The translations under genes were made by a program, and so were the position numbers. Of a stretch of 64,000 nucleotides of DNA, positions 18,765 to 25,501 are shown in pieces (within the stretch, counting starts at the first letter, position 1; each line of letters opens with the position of its first letter). This DNA is from Magnetospirillum sp. ME-1 (GTDB lineage Bacteria; Pseudomonadota; Alphaproteobacteria; Rhodospirillales; Magnetospirillaceae): the NCBI RefSeq assembly GCF_002105535.1, contig NZ_CP015848.1, positions 1,178,907 to 1,242,906 on the forward strand, read 5' to 3'. The notes beneath the pieces were generated by a model. It was given only the letters and a program-made list of their open reading frames with translations, was not told the DNA's origin and made no database searches.

Positions 18765-21560
18765 TCACAGCTGCTTGGTGACGGTTCCCGTGTACTTGCG
18801 CATCTCCACCCGCGTGTCGCGCTGGCTGCCGCCGGGGCCGTAGTAATTGGGCCTGAATAGCAGGTGGCCGTAATTGCCGACCAGATGGGTGGGGGTGATG
18901 CGGATGGGGCAGACGCTCTGGCTGCTGCCCTCGATCAGGTCCATGTAGAGCTCGGGCGTGTGGTACATGGAGATGCGGCCCGGCTGCTCGCCGTCCTTTA
19001 CCTTGACCCGGACGATGACCTTGCCGTGATCGTTGAAGATCTCCGCCCAGTCGTTGTCCTTGAGGCCGCGGGCCTCGGCCTCGGCGCGGGGAATTTCCAC
19101 CATGGGGCCGCCGCGCTGAAGCCGCAGCATCAGCGGATTGTCCTTGAAGGTGGAATGGATGGCGTGGCGCGAATGCGGCGTGTTGAAGCGCAGCGGATAC
19201 TTGTCGGCGTCGATGGGCGCCTTGTAGACCGGCAGTTCGACCCCCAGGGAGAAGAACACCTCGTGGTCGATGTAGAACTGCTGGCGGCCGGTCAGCGTCG
19301 GCCAGGGGCGCTTGTTGACGGCGAAGAACTGGAACGGCGTGTAGGGCACCCCTTCCTTCATGGGCGAGGTCCAGTTGGCCTTGAAGCGCACCGGCTTCTC
19401 GCGAATCTGGTCCAGGGTGATGCCCTTGCTCTGGGGCGCGTTGTCCAGGATGAACTGGGCGGCGGCCTCGTCGGTATCGAGCTTGCCGTTGTCGGTGAAC
19501 TGCGCCGACAGGGTGGCGAGATCGCGGTTCCACTTGAACTGCTCGTCGAAGAACGACTTGAAGCCCTTGGCGATGGCCGCTTCCTCGACCTTCTTGGTCA
19601 GTGCCTTGAAAATTTGCCAGTCGGTCTTGGATTCCCACATGGGAGCGATGGCCGGCTCGGTCATGTTGATGAAGGTGTGTTCCTCGGTGACGTTGAGGTC
19701 GGTCTTCTCGTACCAATGGGCCGAGGGCAGCACGATGTCCGAGTACAGCGCCTGGCTGTCCATGCGGATGTTGGCGGTAACGATCAGGTCCAGCTTGGGC
19801 CACAGGTTGCGGAGCACGTATTTCTGCCCCTTGGCCTGATTGAGGAAGTTGCCGCGATAGCAGATGAAGACTTTGGGGTCGCGCCCGTCGCGGGGGTAGA
19901 TGGGCATCTGCTTGGTATCGAGGGACTGCTTCAGATACTTGCCGGTGTCGATGCCCACCTTCTCCATGCCGTCATAGGCTTCGCCGTGGACATAGGACCA
20001 GATGGTGGTCTGGCAGAAGCGCTGCTTGCCGGCGCCCTGCGGGAAGGACAGGGCGGCGACGCCGGGCACGAAGGTCGGCTTCCACTGGCCGATATAGTGA
20101 TTGACGCCACCGCCATTCTTGCCCTCGTTGGCGGTCAGCGACGACAGGAAGTGGAACACCCGCATCAGGATGTCGGAGTAGTACCAGTGGCCGGTGCCGC
20201 CGCCGGTGATGATCATGGCCGGCTTGGCCATGGCGTATTCACGGCCCACCTGGACCACGGTCTTGGCGTTGACGCCGGTGATGGCCGCCACCTTCTCGGG
20301 GGTGTAATCGGCCATGATGCGGGCGCGGTAGAGCTCGTAGACCGGCTGGCATTCCACGGTCTTGCCGTTCAGCAGCTTGATCTTGAACTTGCCTTCCAGG
20401 GCCGGATCCAGGGCACCGAGGTCAAGGGTGCCGTCGGGGAAGGTCAGCGTGTTGCGGGCCAGGAAGGGGGGCTGCACCGTCGGCTTGACCTCGGGATCAT
20501 CGCCCCAGCTGCCACGCATCAGCACCGGCATGCCGGTCTTCATGTCCCAGGCGTAGAACCGGTTCTTGGAGCCATCGGCCACCAGATCGGATTCGCGCAG
20601 GAACATCCTGGTGTCCGAGCGCACCAGAAGGGGCATGTCGGTCTGCTCCTTCAGGTTATGGGCGTCGAACAGCTTTTCCTTGATGATGACGTGGGCCATG
20701 CCCAGCGCCAGGGCCACGTCGGTGCCGGGCTTGGGGTGAACCCACAGATCGGCCTTGATGGTCGAGGCGTTGTAATCGGGCGCGATGCTGACGATCTTGG
20801 TGCCGTTCAACGACGCTTCGGCCAGGAAATGCGCGTCGGGAATGCGGGTCTGGGAGGGATTGGCGCCCCACAGGACGATATAGCGGGCATTGTACCAATC
20901 CGCCGCCTCGCTGGTGTCGCCCTGGACGCCGCAGGTCTGAGTCTGGCCGGGAGGCTGGTCGCCATACCAGTCGAAGAAGGTGTGGGTATGGGCGCCGATC
21001 AGGTGGGCGAAGCGGTGACCGCCCGAGAACGACACCGGCGCCACGGCCGGGACCGGCGAATAGACGCTGATGGCGTCGGGGCCTTCCATCTTGATGGTAT
21101 CGACGATCTTGTCGGCGATCATGCCGAGCGCCTCGTCCCAGCTGGCCCGGCGCCACTTGCCCTCGCCGCGCTCGCCGACCCGGATCAGCGGATACTTCAG
21201 GCGGGTGGCGCTGTAGACGTAGTCGGTGGCGCATTCGCCCTTGTTACAGCCACGCGGATTGTACTCGGGCACGCCCTTCAGCATGGGAGCGTCCTTGGAC
21301 TGCTCCTCACGCAGGATCACGCCGTTCTTCTGGTAGACGTAATGGGGGCAGGCACCGGTGCAGTTGATGAGGTGGGCGCCACGGGTCTTCTTGTCCCAGC
21401 TCCACTGGTCACGGTGAAACTGCTCCCAGCCGCTGTAGTCGAAATCCCGGCCGGGATCCGTGGCGGCCAGGGCGCGGAAGGAGAAAGTTCCGGCAAGCCC
21501 CACCCCCAGGGACGTGGCCCCGGCGGTCTTGAGGAATGAACGGCGTGAACGTTCGGCCAT
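18765..21560 (-). CDS. pcrA: Perchlorate reductase catalytic subunit, Mo-bis-MGD (PcrA)
   Basis: Reduces perchlorate to chlorate and chlorite in the periplasm. It is a type II DMSO-reductase family enzyme of 931 residues. The twin-arginine signal is RRSFLKTAG with the hydrophobic part to about residue 31. The Fe-S motif is H63, C67, C71 and CNKGEC (105-110), that is H-x3-C-x3-C...C. D201 in WYGDQPPGQTQ is the likely Mo ligand. F195, F196 and W493 fall near the aromatic gate positions described for Azospira PcrA. The start is set by AAGGAG six bases upstream; the frame is open further up, but a sigma54 promoter lies there. SerA, ClrA and DdhA are relatives; the neighbouring cld and the pcrABCD order decide the call. 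Confidence 0.95.
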   Translation of the reverse strand: MAERSRRSFLKTAGATSLGVGLAGTFSFRALAATDPGRDFDYSGWEQFHRDQWSWDKKTRGAHLINCTGACPHYVYQKNGVILREEQSKDAPMLKGVPEYNPRGCNKGECATDYVYSATRLKYPLIRVGERGEGKWRRASWDEALGMIADKIVDTIKMEGPDAISVYSPVPAVAPVSFSGGHRFAHLIGAHTHTFFDWYGDQPPGQTQTCGVQGDTSEAADWYNARYIVLWGANPSQTRIPDAHFLAEASLNGTKIVSIAPDYNASTIKADLWVHPKPGTDVALALGMAHVIIKEKLFDAHNLKEQTDMPLLVRSDTRMFLRESDLVADGSKNRFYAWDMKTGMPVLMRGSWGDDPEVKPTVQPPFLARNTLTFPDGTLDLGALDPALEGKFKIKLLNGKTVECQPVYELYRARIMADYTPEKVAAITGVNAKTVVQVGREYAMAKPAMIITGGGTGHWYYSDILMRVFHFLSSLTANEGKNGGGVNHYIGQWKPTFVPGVAALSFPQGAGKQRFCQTTIWSYVHGEAYDGMEKVGIDTGKYLKQSLDTKQMPIYPRDGRDPKVFICYRGNFLNQAKGQKYVLRNLWPKLDLIVTANIRMDSQALYSDIVLPSAHWYEKTDLNVTEEHTFINMTEPAIAPMWESKTDWQIFKALTKKVEEAAIAKGFKSFFDEQFKWNRDLATLSAQFTDNGKLDTDEAAAQFILDNAPQSKGITLDQIREKPVRFKANWTSPMKEGVPYTPFQFFAVNKRPWPTLTGRQQFYIDHEVFFSLGVELPVYKAPIDADKYPLRFNTPHSRHAIHSTFKDNPLMLRLQRGGPMVEIPRAEAEARGLKDNDWAEIFNDHGKVIVRVKVKDGEQPGRISMYHTPELYMDLIEGSSQSVCPIRITPTHLVGNYGHLLFRPNYYGPGGSQRDTRVEMRKYTGTVTKQL

Positions 21561-21644
21561 GATGCGCTCCTTGAGTCTTTGCCTCGAATCGGTCGGCATG
21601 CTGTTCTGGTGTCGGCGCTGGGCCGAGCAATGTCCGGACAGAAG

Positions 21645-21660
21645 CGCAAAGCCCATGCCA
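21645..21660 (-). promoter_or_regulatory. Sigma54 promoter of the pcrABCDQ-cld operon
   Basis: Read on the minus strand, TGGCATGGGCTTTGCG matches TGGCACG-N4-TTGCW with exact spacing. It lies about 85 bases before the pcrA start codon, and two palindromic sites sit 100-150 bases further upstream. This is the standard layout for an NtrC-type activator such as PcrR. Confidence 0.8.
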
Positions 21661-21757
21661 GAAGGGGCAAAGACCCGATTTCGCAGTAGCCTCACGAATT
21701 TTCCGGGTATTGCAGGATCTGCTAATTGATCTGGATCAGAAGTGGCGGGGTACCACT

Positions 21758-21772
21758 CAAACGCTTCGTTCA
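21758..21772. promoter_or_regulatory. Putative PcrR upstream activating site A before pcrA
   Basis: On the minus strand this reads TGAACGAAGCGTTTG, 13 of 15 bases identical to the palindrome at 14659-14673. It is centred about 110 bases upstream of the sigma54 promoter. Confidence 0.65.
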
Positions 21773-21789
21773 ATTGTCATCGGCTCAAT

Positions 21790-21804
21790 TGAACGAAATG
21801 ATCA
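21790..21804. promoter_or_regulatory. Putative PcrR upstream activating site B before pcrA
   Basis: TGAACGAAATGATCA keeps the TGAACGAA half-site, with a weaker second half. It is centred 32 bases from site A and inverted with respect to it: CAATTGAACGAA faces its reverse complement across about 14 bases. Confidence 0.55.
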
Positions 21805-21833
21805 TCCTGCACCTGCGAAGAATAAGCTGCGGA

Positions 21834-22802
21834 TCAGCCGCCGGTCATGCTCATGGGGCGCGACTGACGCAGATGGGCAAAGTCGTGGCCCAGGGCCTTG
21901 CCGGCGACGGCGTCATCAATGACGTCTTCCAGCATGGCGCCGGTGGAATCCGCTCTGAGAGCAGCCCCCAGATTGAAGCCGTCGTCCCGTCCCAGGCAGG
22001 GATAGACCATGCCGGTACAGGTCAGCCGCATGCGGTCGCAACTGCCGCAGAAACCATGACTGAGCGGGGTGATGAAGCCGATCCGTCTACCGGTTTCCGC
22101 CACATCCACATAGCGGGCGGGACCGCTGGTGCGGTGACCCGAGTCGGTCAGCGTCCAGCGTTGCGCAAGCTCGTCTCGCAGCCGGGGCAGCGATAATGAC
22201 GGCCCGATGCTTGCGCCTCCGCCCATGGGCATGGCTTCGATCAGACAGAGATCGAGGCCGAGGCCGCCACACCAGCCGATCAGGCGGTCCCATTCCCTGG
22301 GCGGCTGTCCCTCCAGCGCCACGGCGTTGACCTTGACGGCCAGTCCGGCCTTGCGCGCGGCAATGATACCCTCGATGACCGTCTCGACCCTGCCGCCTCG
22401 GGTCAGCAGGCGAAAGCGGTCGGGGTCAAGGGTGTCGAGGGATACATTGACCCGGCGCATGCCGGCCTGCGCCAGCAATGACGCGTACCGCGCCAGCTGA
22501 GTGCCGTTGGTGGTCAGGGTCAGTTCGTCGAGCCCATTCTGTCCGATCAGCGATCCTAAATCGGCCACGAGGCTGATGATGTTGCGCCGCACCAGCGGCT
22601 CTCCCCCGGTCAGGCGGATTTTGCGCACGCCACGGGCGATGAAGGCGCGGCAGATTCTGGCCAGTTCCTCAAGGGTCAGCACATCCCGCCGCGGCAGAAA
22701 CTCGGGATCTTCGGCCATGCAGTACAGGCAGCGGAGATTGCAGCGGTCGGTCACCGAGACCCGCAGATAGGAAATCTTCCGTCCGTGACGATCCATCAAC
22801 AT
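21834..22802 (-). CDS. moaA: GTP 3',8-cyclase MoaA
   Basis: A radical SAM enzyme that starts molybdenum cofactor synthesis from GTP together with MoaC. 322 residues. The SAM cluster motif is C21-C25-C28 (CNLRCLYC). The second [4Fe-4S] motif, GFCGSCDRMRLTCTG, lies in the C-terminal part. The C-terminus is the conserved GG that enters the active site. RLTGGEPLVR is also present. The gene lies upstream of pcrA in the same direction, inside the island. An extra copy here probably supports cofactor supply when large amounts of PcrA are made; no other moa/mob gene is present, so it must work with the chromosomal pathway. Confidence 0.95.
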   Translation of the reverse strand: MLMDRHGRKISYLRVSVTDRCNLRCLYCMAEDPEFLPRRDVLTLEELARICRAFIARGVRKIRLTGGEPLVRRNIISLVADLGSLIGQNGLDELTLTTNGTQLARYASLLAQAGMRRVNVSLDTLDPDRFRLLTRGGRVETVIEGIIAARKAGLAVKVNAVALEGQPPREWDRLIGWCGGLGLDLCLIEAMPMGGGASIGPSLSLPRLRDELAQRWTLTDSGHRTSGPARYVDVAETGRRIGFITPLSHGFCGSCDRMRLTCTGMVYPCLGRDDGFNLGAALRADSTGAMLEDVIDDAVAGKALGHDFAHLRQSRPMSMTGG

Positions 22803-22861
22803 CGGCCTGCTCCCGTGGCATCAGGCATGGCGCCTGATCTCGGGATGGAGCAAGAACCGTG

Positions 22862-24193
22862 CTAGTTCTCGCCCGGCTCGACCCCGGCATCGGCCGGGGT
22901 GACCGTGGAGACGAAAATGAAGGGGGAGGTTCCGGTGTTGCGGGCACCATGCACCTGCCCGGTGGTGGCGATGGCGATGTCGCCGGTCTTGATCTTACGG
23001 CTCTTGCCGCCACCCATCAGGTAATCGGCCTCGCCCGCCAGCACCACCCAGGTGTCCTGTCCTTCGGGATGGCGATGCGGCTCGAGCCCCTGTCCCGGCA
23101 AGACATGCCAGCCGGTGACCACGGCATGCTCCGTTTGGCTGATGACATGGCGCCGGACCATCTTGGCATCGGGCTTGGCGAAATCCTCGACGGTGTAGAC
23201 CCTGTTCGTTGTTCCGTCCTTTCGAACGGCAGCGGGTTCGTAAACCTTGCGGATGCCATCGGGCGTACCGCCGACCCGCGCTCCGGGAAGGCTGGCGACC
23301 AGGGCGCGGGCATGGGAGACCGCCGAATGGACGTCCGATGGAGTCATGCCGGTCTGGGGCGGGGCCAGCACGGTGGGAATCGTAACCCCGGTCTTTGCCT
23401 TGATCGCGGAAATTTCGGCCAATACGGTCCCCAGGAGGTCCATGACATGGGCCGGCTTGATGGTTCCGTTCCGGCGTTCGGGGAGGACGACCCCCATGGG
23501 GATGACCAGATTCGGGTTGCTCTCGGTTAGCACCTTGATGTCTACCAGCAGGCCGATGGCGTTGTCGTAGGTATCCACCGGTCGCCGGGCCGGAATGACC
23601 GGCGGCGGAGGCACCGGCGCGGTAACGCCCAGAGACGACCTCACGAGTTCCAGATCATTGACGATAGAAAGCGCAATCCGCATGACGTCATTGGGAGATG
23701 TCGCCGGCAGTCCCAGGCCATCCACCTGCAGCTCCGCCCGGCGCAGTGCCGCGAAATTATCGGTCGGCCCCATTTCCCGCGATGGCCGGGTCATCTTGGC
23801 AACCGGAGGGTTGCCGAAGATCGGCCGCAAATCCTTCAAGCCCAGCAGCATCTTCTCGACGAAGAACTTGACGTCGTCGGGCTGGACCTCGCGCACCGCT
23901 ATTTCAGGCACCGGCTGGAGCGGCAGTCCATTGAGCTGGCGGACGGCCTGAATCTTCAAAAGCACCTCGCGGGCTTTCTGCAGGACGTGGCGGGGCAGCC
24001 GTTCCGTCAGGGGCGGCGCCTGGGGATCCACCGCCGGCATGGTGCCATTCGCATCATGGAAAGCCGCGAGTTGGGCGTTGACGGCTTCGATGGCCTGGTA
24101 GGTGTCGGCGGGAGTCGCTGCCTCGCCGGCTGCAGTGCCAGCGATAAGGAGCAATAACGCCCCGATCCAAATCCGAATACGGCAGCCCGACAT
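22862..24193 (-). CDS. Exported protein with a helical region and C-terminal cupin domain
   Basis: 443 residues. Residues 1-26 look like a signal peptide (RIWIGALLLLIAGTAAGEAA). Residues about 27-330 are helical and not recognised. Two segments share the pattern DTYxAI (DTYQAIEAVN near 30, DTYDNAIGLL near 210), suggesting an internal duplication. The final ~110 residues are a cupin with HRHPEGQDTWVVLAGEADYL and GQVHGARN, very similar to the 115-residue cytosolic cupin at 10895-11242. It follows the same leftward direction and lies 59 bases before moaA. The predicted location is the periplasm, where chlorite and hypochlorite arise; its function is unknown. Confidence 0.8.
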   Translation of the reverse strand: MSGCRIRIWIGALLLLIAGTAAGEAATPADTYQAIEAVNAQLAAFHDANGTMPAVDPQAPPLTERLPRHVLQKAREVLLKIQAVRQLNGLPLQPVPEIAVREVQPDDVKFFVEKMLLGLKDLRPIFGNPPVAKMTRPSREMGPTDNFAALRRAELQVDGLGLPATSPNDVMRIALSIVNDLELVRSSLGVTAPVPPPPVIPARRPVDTYDNAIGLLVDIKVLTESNPNLVIPMGVVLPERRNGTIKPAHVMDLLGTVLAEISAIKAKTGVTIPTVLAPPQTGMTPSDVHSAVSHARALVASLPGARVGGTPDGIRKVYEPAAVRKDGTTNRVYTVEDFAKPDAKMVRRHVISQTEHAVVTGWHVLPGQGLEPHRHPEGQDTWVVLAGEADYLMGGGKSRKIKTGDIAIATTGQVHGARNTGTSPFIFVSTVTPADAGVEPGEN

Positions 24194-24480
24194 ATCTAGT
24201 TCCCACGTCAGCCGCCGTCCCCCGTCGCGATCACGAGGTTAGGCGAAATCTCAGCCCCGGCCAAATCGCTTTATAGCAGAGAAAGCGAGTTGGGGCGGAC
24301 CGTCTTTGATCTCTGCAAATTTGACGCCAAGTGCCGGGGCGGTCGTCCCCCGATGGGCGGCTAAAACCACACGTCCAATACCGTAGTCAGCAACTGGGGA
24401 TGGGAATCCGAAACACTGATCGACAGCAGTGTCCGCTTACGCAGTCTTGGATCCAAATTCTGCCCGGCCGCTTTCGGCCC
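24194..24480. other. Intergenic region, no gene seen
   Basis: 287 bases separating the perchlorate cluster from the phage-like right part of the island. No supported gene is seen on either strand. It should contain the promoter of the exported cupin gene; I find no clear sigma54-type or palindromic site here. Confidence 0.4.
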
Positions 24481-24765
24481 TTAGCCGATACCCGTATTGA
24501 CGATCAGAACGATGCCTCCATCGGGTCCGCTGATCTCGCTGTTCCGCAACTTGGGGCGAACATAGGGCGCGATGTCGGCCAGCACCTTGGCGCGAAGATC
24601 GACCGGGGTATCGGGAGCCTGGGCCAGCAGGGCAAGTTCCACCACCGGGTCGAAGTCGGCGCCCACTTTCTCGGCCAGCATGGCCGCAAGCTCGCTGGTC
24701 CGCTTGTTCGGCGTTCCAGGCTTGCGCCCACCGCGCCGCTCTCCAGGCTTCGATCCTCTCGGCAC
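24481..24765 (-). CDS. Phage-type small protein (DUF5681-like)
   Basis: 94 residues from a GTG start with GGAGAG ahead of it. The basic N-terminus GRKPGTPNKRTSELAAMLAE is typical of short phage or mobile-element proteins that occur near terminase small subunits. The middle region, VVELALLAQAPDTPVDLRAK, is a helical repeat also seen in that group. No terminase or capsid gene is nearby, so it is probably a leftover of phage-related DNA within the island. Confidence 0.65.
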   Translation of the reverse strand: MPRGSKPGERRGGRKPGTPNKRTSELAAMLAEKVGADFDPVVELALLAQAPDTPVDLRAKVLADIAPYVRPKLRNSEISGPDGGIVLIVNTGIG

Positions 24766-24839
24766 CGCTACTCTCCACTAACTAAGCTATGATATAACAT
24801 ATCACTTTCGGGGCGGGGCATCATCAACATATTGCGACA

Positions 24840-25310
24840 ATGCCAGCGTTCACTCGCTATTTGATGCGTCACATGCAACAGGTAGCCAGGCGCCATCTGA
24901 CCGAGAGCCAACGCGCCGCCATCGCGGCCAAGCTGGCGAACATGCAGCAGGGGGCGCGGACGGATTTGGAACCTTCTGCAAATTTGCAGAGCACAAGCCG
25001 CGCCGATGCCGCCGCCATGCTCAACGTGTCCGAGCGCAGCGTCAACGCGGCCAAGAAGGTCCAGAAGGCCGATCCAGCCCTGTTCGCCAAGGTCGAGAGC
25101 GGCGAGGTCGCGGTATCGAGTGCCGAGAGGACGGTGCGGGTGGCGCGGCCATTGACGAGGAGGTGCTGGCCGAGGCTGCGAAAATCAGGTCTGCGGGGTC
25201 ATCTGACCATTTTTGCGGGGTCATTTGCGGGGTCAACCCGCACCTCAAACCCGCGGAAAACTGCCATTTGCGGGGTCGTGCGGGGTCAAATCGGCCATTC
25301 CCATCTCTAA
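24840..25310 (+). pseudogene. Degraded ParB-like / replication-accessory gene fragment
   Basis: The first ~100 residues carry a recognisable block of ParB/RepB-like mobile-element proteins: RRHLTESQRAAIAAKLANM, then SRADAAAMLNVSERSVNAAK (a helix-turn-helix) and VESGEVAVSSAERTV. The upstream ParB nuclease-like part is absent. After about 25140 the coding signal jumps to another frame (IDEEVLAEAAKIRSAG) before the repeats begin. It is therefore truncated at both ends and probably inactive. Its position beside iteron-like repeats and a primase gene suggests an old replication or partition module. Confidence 0.6.
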
Positions 25311-25500
25311 GTCACCGATTTTATTTGGTGATACTCCCGCTTATAAAAAAAATACACCCACGAAAAGAGGAAAATGACCCCGCAGACCCCGCAAATCTTC
25401 AAAAAACCGCAGTTTTCTGCGGGTTTCGGGCGCGGGGTCGCGCTCACATCTGACCCCGCATGACCCCGCACGACCCCGCACGACCCCGCACGACCCCCGC
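25193..25500. repeat. Inverted arrays of GCGGGGTC flanking an AT-rich core (iteron-like)
   Basis: GCGGGGTC occurs on the plus strand at 25193, 25215, 25227, 25270, 25280 and 25432. Its complement GACCCCGC occurs at 25376, 25385, 25452, 25462, 25472 and 25482, plus a variant with one extra C at 25492. The last five are spaced exactly 10 bases apart. Between the two arms, about 25310-25370 is strongly AT-rich and contains TCACC/GGTGA as a small stem. The layout resembles a plasmid or phage origin with iterons next to a primase/helicase gene. Confidence 0.8.
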
Positions 25501-25501
25501 A

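Noticed and set aside
18864-21539. Plus-strand open frame of about 890 codons across pcrA
   Set aside because: It is antisense to pcrA, whose motifs are unmistakable; no start signal and no recognisable domains.
18765-21560. Nitrate reductase (NarG) or selenate/chlorate reductase alpha subunit
   Set aside because: Similar family, but the protein is shorter than NarG, has a Tat signal, and is followed by pcrB, a tetraheme cytochrome, a chaperone and cld in perchlorate reductase order.
25193-25500. CRISPR array
   Set aside because: Repeats are only 8 bases, occur in both orientations and have irregular or 2-base gaps instead of 30-40 base spacers; no cas genes are present.
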